Assembly (NCBI RefSeq): GCF_004355005.1 | Contig: NZ_SMSJ01000021.1 | Span: 23,119 to 87,118 of the forward strand | Length of the DNA: 64,000 nucleotides | From: Dankookia rubra | GTDB taxonomy: Bacteria; Pseudomonadota; Alphaproteobacteria; Acetobacterales; Acetobacteraceae | Direction: 5' to 3' | Shown: positions 17,663 through 27,455 of the stretch, in pieces | Numbering within the stretch: position 1 is the stretch's first letter | How the letters are laid out: every line of letters begins with the position of its first letter | Notes under the pieces: generated by a model | Databases searched by the model: none | What the model was told of the DNA's origin: nothing | Seen by the model: the letters and a program-made list of their open reading frames with translations, nothing else | Made by a program: the position numbers and the translations under genes

Positions 17663-18082
17663 ATGCGCCTGCTTCCGGTCCTGTTGCCCGCCGTCCTGGC
17701 CTGCGTGCCCGCCCTGGCGCAGGACCTGCCCAGCTGCGGCCCCGGCCGCGAAGGGATGGTGGCCTGCTTCGGCGAGAAGCTCTGCGCATGCCGCTGGGCA
17801 CCGGGCGGCACGCTGACGGGCCGTCCGCCCGGCCATCGCTGGGATTGCGGCGTGCTGCGCCCGGCTTGCGGCGTCACCCCGGCCGGCCCGCCGCCGGGCG
17901 AATCGCCGCCGATCTCGGTGATGCCGTTCCTTCAGCAGAATCCGGCGCCCTCGGCCGACGGCTCCGCCGCTCAGGGGTCATCTCCCCAGGCCGCCTCGTC
18001 CTGGCCCGGCGGCACGCCGGCGCCGGACCCGCGCCTCACCCCGCGAAACGGCGCGGCCGCAGCCCCGCGTGGAACCAGGTGA
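17663..18082 (+). CDS. Small secreted Cys-containing protein, unknown function
   Basis: The product is 139 residues. A clear signal peptide (MRLLPVLLPAVLACVPALAQ) is followed by a Cys-rich 50-residue part (CGPGREGMVACFGEKLCACRW, six Cys to residue 69) and then a Pro/Ser/Ala-rich tail. The tail overlaps the 3' end of the convergent racemase gene by 47 bp. It follows the OmpA-like gene by 35 bp and may be cotranscribed. I do not recognise the family. Confidence 0.55.
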   Translation: MRLLPVLLPAVLACVPALAQDLPSCGPGREGMVACFGEKLCACRWAPGGTLTGRPPGHRWDCGVLRPACGVTPAGPPPGESPPISVMPFLQQNPAPSADGSAAQGSSPQAASSWPGGTPAPDPRLTPRNGAAAAPRGTR

Positions 18083-18782
18083 TGAGGGAATAGATGTCGA
18101 AGACCGGCAGGCCGAGCGCGGCCTGCAGCGCCGCCGCGTAGGGCGGCATGTTGGTGCATTCCAGCACGACGGCGCCGATCCCGGGATGCGCCGCGACCAG
18201 CGCCTGTCCGGCCTCCAGGATGTCCTGCTCGGCCAGCGCCACGTCCATGTCGACCGCCTCGGCCCTGATCAGCACGCGGAAGAACTCCCGCCCGCCCTCG
18301 GTGCCCTTGATGGGCGTGTCGAGCGGCACGCCGGCGGCCTCGAGATGCGCGGGGGTGAGCGAGCCCTGGCTGACCGTCAGCACGCCGACCCGCCTGCCCG
18401 GCGGCAGCGTCGCCTGTACCCAGGGCACCTGCATCAGGGAGGAGGTCGCCACCGGCACGCCGACCGCGGCGGCGATCTCCCGCTGGAACAGCGAAAGGAA
18501 GCCGCAATTGGTGGTGATGGCCTCGGCGCCCTGGGCGACCAGGTCCTGCGCCGCGGCGACGAAGTCGGGCAGCAGGCCGCGCGCGCCCTGCAGCACCACG
18601 CGCTCGGGGCTGGCACCGCGCACGACGCGGTAGAGCACCGGGAAGGGCCAGGTGCCGGCATTGCCCATGTCGCCGGGAATGCGCGGGAAACGGGCTTCCA
18701 GCATAAGGATGCCCAAGGGCGCGCCATAGATGGCCTTGCCGCCGCGGGCGATGCGCGGCGCGGGGGAGTCTTGCAGGTTCAT
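18036..18782 (-). CDS. Aspartate/glutamate racemase-family protein
   Basis: The product is 248 residues. The two halves each supply a Cys: EAITTNCGFLSLFQ (about residue 93) and VVLECTNMPPYAA (about 207), the pattern of the Asp/Glu/hydantoin racemase superfamily. GVLTVSQGSLTPAHLEAAGV is a family-like central segment. The lack of a specific substrate motif leaves amino-acid racemase, maleate isomerase-like or hydantoin racemase roles open. It is divergent from the Bug gene that starts 52 bp away. Confidence 0.82.
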   Translation of the reverse strand: MNLQDSPAPRIARGGKAIYGAPLGILMLEARFPRIPGDMGNAGTWPFPVLYRVVRGASPERVVLQGARGLLPDFVAAAQDLVAQGAEAITTNCGFLSLFQREIAAAVGVPVATSSLMQVPWVQATLPPGRRVGVLTVSQGSLTPAHLEAAGVPLDTPIKGTEGGREFFRVLIRAEAVDMDVALAEQDILEAGQALVAAHPGIGAVVLECTNMPPYAAALQAALGLPVFDIYSLITWFHAGLRPRRFAG

Positions 18783-18834
18783 GCCGCCAGCTTAGCCCGC
18801 TAGATTGGCCGGCGGAACGGGAAGGACGGGCCGC

Positions 18835-19818
18835 ATGCTCCGCCGCGCGACGATGCTGATCGGGTTGATGCTGGCCCCCCTGCCGCCGGCCACGGCGCAG
18901 GAGGCCTGGCCCAGCCGCCCCATCACCCTGCTCGGCGGCTTCCCCAATGGCGCCGGCACCGACATCTATGCCCGCAAGCTGGCCGAGCCGCTCGGCCGCG
19001 CCCTCGGGCAGCCGGTGGTCGTCGACAACCGCAGCGGTGCCGGCGGCAACATCGCCTCCGAGGCGGTGGCGAAGGCGCGGCCGGACGGGTACCTGTTCCT
19101 GATCGGCACGGCGGGGACCCATGCGATCAACGCCACGCTCTACAAGGCGCTGCCCTTCGACCCGCTGCGCGACGTGACGCATGTCACCCTGCTCGGCGAC
19201 GTGCCGAACGTGCTGCTGGTGAACCCGGAGAAGCGGCCGCAATACCGCACCTGCGCCGACCTGGTCGCGGCGGCGAAGGCGCGGCCGGGAGCGCTGAACT
19301 ATGCCTCGACCGGCAACGGCGCCTCCACCCACCTGGCCGCGGCGCAATTCGCCGCCGCGGCGGGGATCGACCTGGTGCACGTGCCCTATCGGGGCCAGCC
19401 CGGCGCGATCCAGGCGCTGCTCGGCGGCGACGTCGACCTGTTCTTCAACCAGGTCGGGCTCTCCATCGGGCCGGTGACGCAGGGCCAGGCGCTGGCGCTC
19501 GGCGTGACCGTGCCGCGTCCGGTCGCCGCCCTGCCCGGGGTACCGACAGTGGCCGAGGCCTGCGCCCTGCCGGGCTTCGAGAGCAGCACCTGGTACGGGT
19601 TGTTCGGCCCGCCCCACTTGCCGCAGGCGATCCAGCAGCGGATGCAGGCGGAGGTGGCCAGGATCCTCGCCACCCCGGACTTCCGGGCTTGGCTGGTGCA
19701 AAGCCAGGGCATCACCCCGCCGGCCGATGCCTCGCCCGAGGCCTTCCGCCGGGTGCACGAGGCGGATATCGCCCGCTGGGCGGCCATTGTCCGGCGCTCC
19801 GGCGCCAGCCTGGACTAG
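18835..19818 (+). CDS. Bug/TctC-family tripartite tricarboxylate transporter substrate-binding protein
   Basis: The product is 327 residues from ATG 18835. A signal peptide (RRATMLIGLMLAPLPPATAQ) is followed by WPSRPITLLGGFPNGAGTD, then GQPVVVDNRSGAGGNIASEAV, the Bug signature. LNYASTGNGASTHLAA and VHVPYRGQPGAIQALLGGDV are further Bug motifs. It would bind a carboxylate in the periplasm; no TctAB membrane genes are nearby. The last four bases overlap the convergent DUF2852 gene. Confidence 0.93.
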   Translation: MLRRATMLIGLMLAPLPPATAQEAWPSRPITLLGGFPNGAGTDIYARKLAEPLGRALGQPVVVDNRSGAGGNIASEAVAKARPDGYLFLIGTAGTHAINATLYKALPFDPLRDVTHVTLLGDVPNVLLVNPEKRPQYRTCADLVAAAKARPGALNYASTGNGASTHLAAAQFAAAAGIDLVHVPYRGQPGAIQALLGGDVDLFFNQVGLSIGPVTQGQALALGVTVPRPVAALPGVPTVAEACALPGFESSTWYGLFGPPHLPQAIQQRMQAEVARILATPDFRAWLVQSQGITPPADASPEAFRRVHEADIARWAAIVRRSGASLD

Positions 19819-20219
19819 GTCCCGGCAGGCCCGCGGCCCTGCATGAAGCGGTCGAATTCCTCTCGGTCCCGGGCGCGCTTCAGTTGATCGAGGAATGCAC
19901 CGAACTCGCGCTGCTGGTCGTCGAGCGCCCGCCGCTCCACCGCCAGCCGCTGCAGCACCGCCGCGCGGTGCGCGTCGAAGGCGGTATTGCCGGTGACGGC
20001 GGCGGGCTGCCCCGGCATGCCGAAGCCGCCCCGCGACCCGGCGAGGCGGCCGCCCTTCCAGAGCGCCAGCACCGCCAGGCCGAGCGGCCACCAGGTGGCG
20101 AAGCCGGCCACCATGGCGAGCACCGGCACCGCCGGATGGAGGCGCGCGCCAAGCTCGCCGACGCGACGTGCCAGGATCGAGACGGCCTGCGGGGGAAAGG
20201 ACGGGACGCAGGCGGACAT
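19815..20219 (-). CDS. DUF2852 membrane protein
   Basis: The product is 134 residues from ATG 20219, preceded by GGAGGAG; an ATG at 20231 lacks a ribosome site. One hydrophobic segment (AVPVLAMVAGFATWWPLGLA) is followed by a cytoplasmic-type helical part with NTAFDAHRAAVLQRLAVERR and FGAFLDQLKRARDREEFDRF, the conserved core of DUF2852. Function is unknown; the family is found almost only in alphaproteobacteria. It lies downstream of the TetR gene on the same strand with a 66-bp gap. Confidence 0.85.
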   Translation of the reverse strand: MSACVPSFPPQAVSILARRVGELGARLHPAVPVLAMVAGFATWWPLGLAVLALWKGGRLAGSRGGFGMPGQPAAVTGNTAFDAHRAAVLQRLAVERRALDDQQREFGAFLDQLKRARDREEFDRFMQGRGPAGT

Positions 20220-20285
20220 GGGCTCCTCCATGGAAAAGTGAATACCATTTACTTAGCGCCCGGGGAGACCGCGAGTCAATGCAAT

Positions 20286-20903
20286 TCACATGCGGCCCAG
20301 CAGCGCCTTCACCCCCTTCTCCAGCACTGCCTCCGCCGCCGGGGCGCCGCTCTCGGGCGCCGGCATCCCGGCCCGCTCCAGCATCGCCACCCCATGCGAG
20401 AGCGCCCAGACCTGCATGGCCACGAGCCGCGGGGTGCGTCCGGCGAGCCCCTCGCCGCCCGGCAAAAGGGCGCCGATCGTGCCGGTCAGCGCCTCGAAGG
20501 GGCTGCCCTTCTCCGCTTCGCCGGCCGTCTCCTCGGACTGCACGCTGAACATGGCGGCGTAGTAGCCCGGCTCCTCCCGGGCGAAGGCCAGGTAGGCCGG
20601 CCCCATGCGCCGCAGCGCCTCGGCCGCGTCGCTGGTGCCCCCGGCGGCGGCCTGCAGCCGCTGGCTGAACAGCGTGAAGCCGCGCCGGCAGAGCTCCGCG
20701 AGCACCTCCTCGCGGTCCTTGAAATGCCGGTAGGGTGCGCTGGGCGAGACCCCGGCGCGGCGGGCCGCTTCGGTCAAGGTGAAGGCCTGCGGCCCACGTT
20801 CCCCGACCAGTTGCTTGGCGCCTTCGAGCAGGGCCTCCCGCAGGTTGCCGTGGTGATAGCCGCGACGCGCGGCCAGGTCGGGGATCGGTTTTGCCTGGGC
20901 CAT
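20286..20903 (-). CDS. TetR/AcrR-family transcriptional regulator
   Basis: The product is 205 residues. The helix-turn-helix is at about 15-62: YHHGNLREALLEGAKQLV, then FTLTEAARRAGVSPSAPYRHF with KDREEVLAEL. The C-terminal ligand domain (AYLAFAREEPGYYAAMFS, VWALSHGVAMLERAG) resembles the WHG-type TetR_C domain. The inducer and targets are unknown; the DUF2852 gene downstream and the outer-membrane gene upstream are the nearest candidates. Confidence 0.92.
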   Translation of the reverse strand: MAQAKPIPDLAARRGYHHGNLREALLEGAKQLVGERGPQAFTLTEAARRAGVSPSAPYRHFKDREEVLAELCRRGFTLFSQRLQAAAGGTSDAAEALRRMGPAYLAFAREEPGYYAAMFSVQSEETAGEAEKGSPFEALTGTIGALLPGGEGLAGRTPRLVAMQVWALSHGVAMLERAGMPAPESGAPAAEAVLEKGVKALLGRM

Positions 20904-21132
20904 GCGGGCCAGAAATCCCGAGAAACTTAGTTACTGCAAGTGTCTCGCCGTTACAGATCCGGCGTTTCGCCGCACAAAGACCGCTTTTGCAAGGCTTTAG
21001 GCCGCGTAAGGTGATCTCAAGAAAGCGTGAGCTCGTGGGATTCGGACCTCACGCGCGTTCCGAAGCCCGTCTCTCGTCTGCATTTTGAGGCAACGGCGGC
21101 GTCCGCCTGCCGCTGCGCGCGGAGTCGCCGCG

Positions 21133-21873
21133 TCAGAAATCGACGGAAAGGATGAATTTCCCCGCCCAGCGATCGCTGGCATGGGTCAGCCCATGGCCAA
21201 GCCCGAAGTGCAGGCCGAGCTTCTCGCCGACCTTGAAGTCGGTGGTGACGAAAAGCTGGTGCGCCTGGCCGGACGGCTTGGCCGGCCGGTCGATCCGGTC
21301 GAAATCCATGTAGTGCTCCAGCCCCAGCCAGACGGTTTCCGCCACCCGCCGCACCCCGCGCATTGCCGGGGCGAAGATCGGCCCGTCCCGCCCGAGCGGG
21401 AATTCCACCGCGGGGTTGAGGATGAGCTGCCAGGGGCCGGAACGGAAATCCAGGATCGGCCGCAGGGTCAGCGCCCAGTCGGTCGAGGAGAAGCGGTAGG
21501 ACTGGTGCCGTATCTCCACGTCGAGCCCGGCGGCCAGCGGCCGGTCGGCGGCGCCGGGGGTGACGAAGCTGTTCCGCAGCTTGAAGCCGCCGCCGAAGGT
21601 GTCGCCAGAGAATTCCCGGGCGACCGGGAGGTAGACGGCGACCTCGTGCCAGGGCGCGGTCGCGTAGCCGATCTCGGCGGTCAGCAGCCCGCCGTTGCGC
21701 GGCGCCCCCTGCCCGTCGAGGATCCCCCGCCGCCCGGCATTGAGATGCAGGTTCAGGTCGACGCTGCCCGGCTCGGTGATCCGGCCGTCGAAGACCTGGA
21801 ACTCGTCGAAGACGGCGGCCTCCGCGCCGCAGGCGAGCAGCGTAAGGGCGAAGGCGAGGGCGGCGCGGCGCAT
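21133..21873 (-). CDS. Predicted outer-membrane beta-barrel protein
   Basis: The product is 246 residues. A signal peptide (MRRAALAFALTLLACGAEA) precedes alternating hydrophobic and polar strands (for example DLNLHLNAG, WALTLRPILDF, WQLILNPAVEF, LFVTTDF). It ends in FILSVDF, with the C-terminal Phe expected of a barrel recognised by BamA. It begins 66 bp after the thioesterase gene and may be the last gene of the hut operon. The exact family is not recognised. An alternative is a periplasmic beta-sandwich. Confidence 0.7.
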   Translation of the reverse strand: MRRAALAFALTLLACGAEAAVFDEFQVFDGRITEPGSVDLNLHLNAGRRGILDGQGAPRNGGLLTAEIGYATAPWHEVAVYLPVAREFSGDTFGGGFKLRNSFVTPGAADRPLAAGLDVEIRHQSYRFSSTDWALTLRPILDFRSGPWQLILNPAVEFPLGRDGPIFAPAMRGVRRVAETVWLGLEHYMDFDRIDRPAKPSGQAHQLFVTTDFKVGEKLGLHFGLGHGLTHASDRWAGKFILSVDF

Positions 21874-21938
21874 GGTTGCGGTTCCGGCATTGGGTGCCGC
21901 CAACGCGCCGCCGCCGCTGCCGTTCCCGCTGCCGCGCG

Positions 21939-22361
21939 TCAGCGTGCCGGGGCGATGACCGTCCAGGTCGTGGTGACATGGGTCGCCAGTTCCGCCGAGC
22001 CCTCGGCGCGGATCAGGATCTCGCCGAAGACCTGCCGGCGGCCCTGCTTGACCAGGCGCGCCTCGGCCAGCACCGGGCCGCTGCCGGCGGGGCGGAGGAA
22101 GTTGACCGTCATGGTGCTGGTGACGCTGTCGTCCCGCCCCTCGGTCGTCGAGAGCAGCGCCGCCCACATCGCCACGTCGGCCAGGCCCATCAGGGCGGGA
22201 CCGGACACCGTGTTGCCGGGGCGCAGCAGCAGGGGCTTGGCCGGCAGGCGGACCAGCGCGGTGCCGGCCTCGGCCGCCAGCACCTCGATCTCCCACTCCG
22301 CGGCGAGCGGCACGCCGCGCCGCATGATGGCCTGGATCTCGGCCGGGCTCAGGTTGCTCAT
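21939..22361 (-). CDS. PaaI-family hotdog thioesterase
   Basis: The product is 140 residues from ATG 22361, which shares its A with the TGA of hutI (TGATG). The hotdog fold shows RPGNTVSGPALMGLADVAMWAAL at about 48-70 (quoted in part), with the catalytic Asp in LADVA, and TMTVNFLRPAGSGPVLAEAR. It probably hydrolyses an acyl-CoA. Its link to histidine catabolism is by position only. Confidence 0.88.
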   Translation of the reverse strand: MSNLSPAEIQAIMRRGVPLAAEWEIEVLAAEAGTALVRLPAKPLLLRPGNTVSGPALMGLADVAMWAALLSTTEGRDDSVTSTMTVNFLRPAGSGPVLAEARLVKQGRRQVFGEILIRAEGSAELATHVTTTWTVIAPAR

Positions 22362-23551
22362 CAACGTCCTTCAACCACGCGGCCGATGCAGGGATTGCCG
22401 CCGAGCCAGTAGCAGAGCTCGGCCGGCCGGGCGATCCGGTAGAGCGCGAGGTCGCAGCGAAGGCCGGGCGCGAGCCGGCCGCGGTCCGCGAGCCCCAGGG
22501 CGGCCGCGGCGTTCACCGTGACGCCGCGCAGCGCCTCCGCCACGGTCAGGCGGAACAGGGTGCAGCCCATGTTCAGCATCAGCAGCAGCGACAGCGCGGG
22601 CGAGGAGCCCGGGTTGAAGTCGGTGGCGACCGCCATCCGGAGGCCGGCCGTGCGCATCGCGGCGATGTCGGGCCGCGCCGTCTCGCGCAGGAAGTAGCAG
22701 GCGCCGGGCAGCAGCACGGCGACGCAGCCGGCCGCGGCCATGGCCGCCAGCCCCGCCGCATCGGCGCGCTCGAGGTGGTCGACCGAGAGCACGCCGTGCC
22801 GCGCGCCGAGCGCGGCGCTGCCGGCATCGGCATGCTGGTCGCCGTGCAGCTTCGCGGGGATCGCGTGCCGGCGGGCGGCATCCAGCACCCGGCCGGCCTC
22901 GGCATCGTCGAAGGCCAGCGGGTCGTGGAAGACGTCGACCGCATCGGCGAGGCCGGCGGCGGCCGCGGCCGGCACCGTCTCCTCGGCGACCAGCCGGGCA
23001 TAGTCGGCGCGGCGGCCGGCGTATTCCGGCGGCACGGCATGCGCGGCGAGCAGCGTGGTGACGACCGAGAGCGGCAGCTCGGCGCCGAGGCGGCGGGCTG
23101 CGCGGAGCTGGCGCAGCTCGGTCGCGGTGTCGAGCCCGTAGCCCGACTTCACCTCGAGCGTCGTGACCCCCTCCGCCATCAGCGTCCTGGCGCGCGGCAA
23201 GGCGGCGGCGAGCAGCGCGTCCTCGCTGGCGGCGCGCGTCGCCCGGACGGTCGAGAGGATGCCGCCGCCGGCCTTGAGGATCGCGGCATAGTCCTCCCCG
23301 GCCAGGCGCCGCTCGAACTCGTCTGCCCGGTCGCCGCCGAAGACGAGGTGGGTGTGGCAGTCGATCAGGCCCGGCAGGATCCAGGCACCGCCGCAGTCCA
23401 CCGTCTCCCGCGCCGGCCCGGGCACCGCGCCGCGCGGGCCGACCCAGGCGATGCGGCCGGCGGTCACGGCGACGGCACCGTCCTCGACGATCCCGAGGGC
23501 GTCGCCCTCCATGCTGGCGAGGTTGGCGTTCAGCCAGACGCGATCGAACAT
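22361..23551 (-). CDS. hutI: Imidazolonepropionase
   Basis: The product is 396 residues and hydrolyses 4-imidazolone-5-propanoate to N-formimidoyl-glutamate, the third step of histidine breakdown. The amidohydrolase metal motif DCHTHLVFGGDRADEFERR lies at about 63-81, with LEVKSGYGL and KLHGDQHADAG carrying further ligands, and VATDFNPGSSP near 300. Its ATG shares bases with the hutH stop (ATGA). Confidence 0.96.
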   Translation of the reverse strand: MFDRVWLNANLASMEGDALGIVEDGAVAVTAGRIAWVGPRGAVPGPARETVDCGGAWILPGLIDCHTHLVFGGDRADEFERRLAGEDYAAILKAGGGILSTVRATRAASEDALLAAALPRARTLMAEGVTTLEVKSGYGLDTATELRQLRAARRLGAELPLSVVTTLLAAHAVPPEYAGRRADYARLVAEETVPAAAAAGLADAVDVFHDPLAFDDAEAGRVLDAARRHAIPAKLHGDQHADAGSAALGARHGVLSVDHLERADAAGLAAMAAAGCVAVLLPGACYFLRETARPDIAAMRTAGLRMAVATDFNPGSSPALSLLLMLNMGCTLFRLTVAEALRGVTVNAAAALGLADRGRLAPGLRCDLALYRIARPAELCYWLGGNPCIGRVVEGR

Positions 23552-25047
23552 CAGCCGAAATCCACCAGGCCGGCGAAGCGCCCGTGCTCGACCAGCGCCT
23601 TCACCGCGGCGATGTCGGGCGCCATGACGCGGTCGGTCTCCCAGGGACCGGCGACCTCGCGCACCATCCCATGCGCGCGTTCGACCGGCGCCGAGGATTG
23701 CAGGGGACGGTGGAACTCGAGGCCCTGCGCCGCGGCCAGCAGCTCGATCGAGAGGATGCCGGCGAGGTTGTCCGCCATGTCGTGCAGCCGCAGCGCGGCG
23801 CCGGTCGCCATGCTGACATGGTCCTCCTGGTTGGCGCTGGTCGGCAGGCTGTCGGTGCTGCGCGGCGTGGCGAGCGCACGGTTCTCGGCGACCAGGGCGG
23901 CGGCCGTGACCTGGGCCAGCATGAAGCCGGAATTCAGCCCGCCCTCCCGCACCAGGAAGGCCGGCAGGCCGGAGAGCGCCGGATCGGTCAGCAGGGCGAT
24001 GCGGCGCTCGGCGATCGAGCCCAGCTCGGCCAGCGCCAGGGCCAGCGCATCGGCGGCGAAGGCGACCGGCTCGGCGTGGAAGTTGCCGCCGGAAAGGATG
24101 TCGCCGTCGATCACCAGCGGGTTGTCGGTGACGGCATTGGCCTCGCGTTGCAGCACCTGGGCGGCATGCGCCATCAGGTCGAGGCAGGCGCCGGCCACCT
24201 GCGGCTGGCAGCGCAGGGAATAGGGATCCTGCACCCGCGGGTCGCCGATGCGGTGGCTGTCGCGGATGGCGCTGCCGGCCAGCAGCCCGCGCAGCGCCGC
24301 GGCGGCGCGGATCTGGCCGGGCTGGCCGCGCAGGGCATGGATGCGGGCATCGAAGGGTGTGTCGCTGCCGCGCGCCGCATCGGTGCTCATCGCGCCGGCG
24401 ACCAGGGCGGTGCGCAGCAGGTCCTCAGCGGCAAACAAGGCGGCGAGCGCGAGCGCGGTGCTGACCTGGGTGCCGTTCAGCAGCGCCAGCCCCTCCTTCG
24501 GACCAAGGACCAGCGGGGCGATGCCGGCGCGCTCCAGCGCCGCGGCGCCGGGCATGACGGTGCCTTCCACGAAGGCCTCGCCCTCCCCGATCAGCACCAG
24601 CGAGAGATGCGCCAGCGGCGCTAGGTCGCCCGAAGCGCCGACCGAGCCGCGCGCCGGGATGGCCGGCGTGACCCCGGCCTCGAGCAGCGCCAGCAATGCC
24701 TCCACCACCACCGGGCGGACACCGGAGGCGCCCCGGGCCAGCGACAGCGCCTTCAGCGCCAGGACCAGCCGAACGACCGGCGCCGGCAGCAGCGGCCCGG
24801 TGCCGGCGGCATGGCTGCGGACGAGGTTGAGCTGGAGCTGCGCCAGTTGGGCATCCGGGATGCGGGTGCTGGCGAGTTTCCCGAAGCCGGTATTGACGCC
24901 GTAGAGCGCCTCGCCCTGCGCCATGCGGGCGTGGAGCGCCCCGGCCGAGGCCTCGACCGGCAGGCGCCAGTCCTCGGGCAGCGCCAGCGGCGCGCCCTCC
25001 ATGACGGCGCGCAGCGCGGAAAGGCCGGCGCTGCCGGGGGCGATCAC
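23551..25047 (-). CDS. hutH: Histidine ammonia-lyase
   Basis: The product is 498 residues and deaminates L-histidine to urocanate. The MIO cofactor forms from Ala138-Ser139-Gly140 in [30 protein letters not shown] (49-60) holds the catalytic Tyr, and [12 protein letters not shown] and NFHAEPVAF are typical. The GTG start at 25047 overlaps the hutU TGA (GTGA); length matches the family (about 510). Confidence 0.96.
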   Translation of the reverse strand: MIAPGSAGLSALRAVMEGAPLALPEDWRLPVEASAGALHARMAQGEALYGVNTGFGKLASTRIPDAQLAQLQLNLVRSHAAGTGPLLPAPVVRLVLALKALSLARGASGVRPVVVEALLALLEAGVTPAIPARGSVGASGDLAPLAHLSLVLIGEGEAFVEGTVMPGAAALERAGIAPLVLGPKEGLALLNGTQVSTALALAALFAAEDLLRTALVAGAMSTDAARGSDTPFDARIHALRGQPGQIRAAAALRGLLAGSAIRDSHRIGDPRVQDPYSLRCQPQVAGACLDLMAHAAQVLQREANAVTDNPLVIDGDILSGGNFHAEPVAFAADALALALAELGSIAERRIALLTDPALSGLPAFLVREGGLNSGFMLAQVTAAALVAENRALATPRSTDSLPTSANQEDHVSMATGAALRLHDMADNLAGILSIELLAAAQGLEFHRPLQSSAPVERAHGMVREVAGPWETDRVMAPDIAAVKALVEHGRFAGLVDFG

Positions 25048-26711
25048 TTGAACAACATGGGCAGGTCGAGCCCATGCTCCCGCGCGCAGTCGATGGCGAT
25101 GTCGTAGCCGGCATCGGCATGGCGCATCACGCCGGTCGCCGGGTCGTTCCACAGCACGCGCTTGAGGCGCCGCGCCGCGTCCTCGGTGCCGTCGCAGACG
25201 ATGACCATGCCGGCATGCTGGCTGAACCCCATCCCGACCCCGCCGCCATGGTGCAGCGAGACCCAGGTGGCGCCCGAGGCGGTGTTCAGCAGCGCGTTCA
25301 GCAGCGGCCAGTCGGAAACGGCATCCGACCCGTCCCGCATCGCCTCGGTCTCCCGGTTGGGCGAGGCGACGCTGCCGCTGTCGAGGTGGTCGCGGCCGAT
25401 GACGATGGGGCCGATCTCGCCCCGCGCCACCATCTCGTTGAAGGCGAGGCCGAGCCAGTCGCGCTGGCCGAGCCCGACCCAGCAGATCCGCGCCGGCAGC
25501 CCTTGGAAGCTGATCCGCGCGCGGGCCATGTCGAGCCAGCGGTGCAGGTGGGCATCGTCCGGGATCAGCTCCCGCACCTTCGCATCCGTCCTGTAGATGT
25601 CCTCCGGGTCGCCCGACAGCGCCGCCCAGCGGAAGGGGCCGACGCCGCGGCAGAAGAGCGGGCGGATATAGGCGGGCACGAAGCCGGGAAAGCCGAAGGC
25701 ATTGGCGAGGCCCTCCTCCTTCGCCATCTGCCGGATGTTGTTGCCGTAGTCGAGCACCTTTGCGCCGCGGTCCTGGAAGTCCAGCATCGCCTGGACATGG
25801 GCCACCATGCTGCGCTTCGCCGCCGCGGCGACCGCGGCCGGGTCGCTCTCCCGCTTCGCCGCCCATTCCGCGAGGGTCCAGCCGGCCGGCAGGTAGCCGT
25901 TGGCCGGGTCATGCGCGCTGGTCTGGTCGGTGACGATGTCGGGGATCACGCCGCGGCGGACCAGGTCCGGGAAAACCTCCGCCGCATTGCCGAGCAGGCC
26001 GACGCTGATGGCGCGGCCCTCGGCGCAGGCCTTGCGGATCATCGCCAGCGCGGCGTCGAGGTCGTCGGCCCGATGGTCGAGGTAGCGCGTCTCCAGCCGC
26101 TTCTCGATCGACGATGGCTGGCATTCCACCGCCAGCACCGAGGCCCCGGCGAAGACGCCGGCCAGCGGCTGCGCCCCGCCCATGCCGCCGAGCCCGCCGG
26201 TCAGGATCCAGCGCCCCCGCAGGTCGCCGCCGAAATGCTGGCGGCCGCATTCGGCGAAGGTCTCGTAGGTGCCCTGCACGATGCCCTGGCTGCCGATATA
26301 GATCCAGGACCCCGCGGTCATCTGGCCGTACATCATCAGGCCCTTCCGATCGAGCTCGGAGAAATGCTCCCAGCTCGCCCAGCGCGGGACAAGGTTGCTG
26401 TTGGCGATCAGCACGCGGGGCGCGTCCTTGTGCGTCTCGAAGACGCCGACCGGCTTGCCGGACTGCACCAGCAGGGTCTGGGTCTCCTCCAGGCGGCGGA
26501 GCGTGGCGACGATCGCCTCGTAGCTCGCCCAGTCGCGCGCGGCGCGACCGATGCCGCCATAGACCACAAGCTCGCCCGGCTTCTCCGCCACCTGGTCGTC
26601 GAGGTTGTTCATCAGCATCCGGAGCGGCGCTTCCGTCGTCCAGTGCCGGGCGGATTTCTCGAGGCCCCGGGGGGCGCGGATCGCGGGGGCGTTGCGGAAG
26701 CGGTCGGTCAT
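25044..26711 (-). CDS. hutU: Urocanate hydratase
   Basis: The product is 555 residues, the usual size. It hydrates urocanate to 4-imidazolone-5-propanoate with NAD as a bound electrophile. Typical segments are [41 protein letters not shown] and [20 protein letters not shown]. It is the first gene of hutUHI. The upstream 36-bp gap to the PAP2 stop leaves the promoter inside or just before this gap, or the PAP2 gene cotranscribed; neither can be proved here. A weak CTGCCGGG precedes the ATG. Confidence 0.97.
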   Translation of the reverse strand: MTDRFRNAPAIRAPRGLEKSARHWTTEAPLRMLMNNLDDQVAEKPGELVVYGGIGRAARDWASYEAIVATLRRLEETQTLLVQSGKPVGVFETHKDAPRVLIANSNLVPRWASWEHFSELDRKGLMMYGQMTAGSWIYIGSQGIVQGTYETFAECGRQHFGGDLRGRWILTGGLGGMGGAQPLAGVFAGASVLAVECQPSSIEKRLETRYLDHRADDLDAALAMIRKACAEGRAISVGLLGNAAEVFPDLVRRGVIPDIVTDQTSAHDPANGYLPAGWTLAEWAAKRESDPAAVAAAAKRSMVAHVQAMLDFQDRGAKVLDYGNNIRQMAKEEGLANAFGFPGFVPAYIRPLFCRGVGPFRWAALSGDPEDIYRTDAKVRELIPDDAHLHRWLDMARARISFQGLPARICWVGLGQRDWLGLAFNEMVARGEIGPIVIGRDHLDSGSVASPNRETEAMRDGSDAVSDWPLLNALLNTASGATWVSLHHGGGVGMGFSQHAGMVIVCDGTEDAARRLKRVLWNDPATGVMRHADAGYDIAIDCAREHGLDLPMLFK

Positions 26712-26747
26712 CCCGGCAGGATAGCCATGCCGGGGGCCGCAAGTCAG

Positions 26748-27455
26748 TCAGCTTCGGCGGCGCCAGTCGCGCAGCATCAGCCAGCAGGCCATGGCCCAGG
26801 CGGCGCCGAGGCACCATCCCGCCAGCACGTCGGTCGGCCAGTGCACGCCAAGCCAGACCCGGCTGCCGCCGACCAGCAGGGTCAGCGCCACCGCCATGCC
26901 GAGGATATAGGCCCGGTGCCGCCGCCGCCGCGCGCCGCTGGCCAGCAGAGCGCCGAGCGTGAGGAAGCCGATGGCCGAGAGCATCGCATGGCCGCTGGGG
27001 AAGGAGGCCGTCTGCACCTCGGCCAGCCGCGCCACCAGGGCCGGCCTCGGCCGGTCGAAGCCCTGCTTGAGCAGGCTGTTCAGCAGCAGCCCGCCGGGCA
27101 GGGAGACCGCCAGCAGCACCACCGCCCGCCAGCGCCCGTCCAGCAGCAGGTAGCCCAGCGCCAGCAGCCCGAGCAGCGCCAGCACGGGGATGCTGCCGAG
27201 CGCGGTCACCTCGCGCGCCGAGAGCGTCAGCCAGGTCGGCCCGATCGGCTGGTCGGGCGCGCCGGGCCGGCGCAGCGCCAGCAGCACGGCCTCGTCGAAG
27301 CGGTGGGTGCCGCCCTCCACCAGCTGCATCACCGCGGCGAAGCCGAGCAGGCCGGCGGCGACCACCGCCAGCGCCGCCAGCGCCGCCCCCTGCCCCAGCG
27401 CGAAGCGGCCGATCCGTCCCAACAGCCCCCTCGGCCGGGCCACGACATCATCCAT
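26748..27455 (-). CDS. PAP2-family membrane phosphatase
   Basis: The product is 235 residues with about six membrane segments. The three PAP2 signature blocks are complete: KQGFDRPRP (130-138), PSGH (153-156) and SRVWLGVHWPTDV (198-210), carrying the catalytic His pair and Arg. It probably dephosphorylates a lipid phosphate such as phosphatidic acid or undecaprenyl diphosphate on the outer face of the inner membrane. Its ATG (27455-27453) overlaps the ATG of the divergent lipid kinase. Confidence 0.92.
   Translation of the reverse strand: MDDVVARPRGLLGRIGRFALGQGAALAALAVVAAGLLGFAAVMQLVEGGTHRFDEAVLLALRRPGAPDQPIGPTWLTLSAREVTALGSIPVLALLGLLALGYLLLDGRWRAVVLLAVSLPGGLLLNSLLKQGFDRPRPALVARLAEVQTASFPSGHAMLSAIGFLTLGALLASGARRRRHRAYILGMAVALTLLVGGSRVWLGVHWPTDVLAGWCLGAAWAMACWLMLRDWRRRS

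Noticed and set aside
20238-20252. Imperfect palindrome GTGAATACCATTTAC before the DUF2852 gene, possible TetR operator
   Set aside because: Two mismatches, and no matching copy at the TetR gene's own start; too weak to call.
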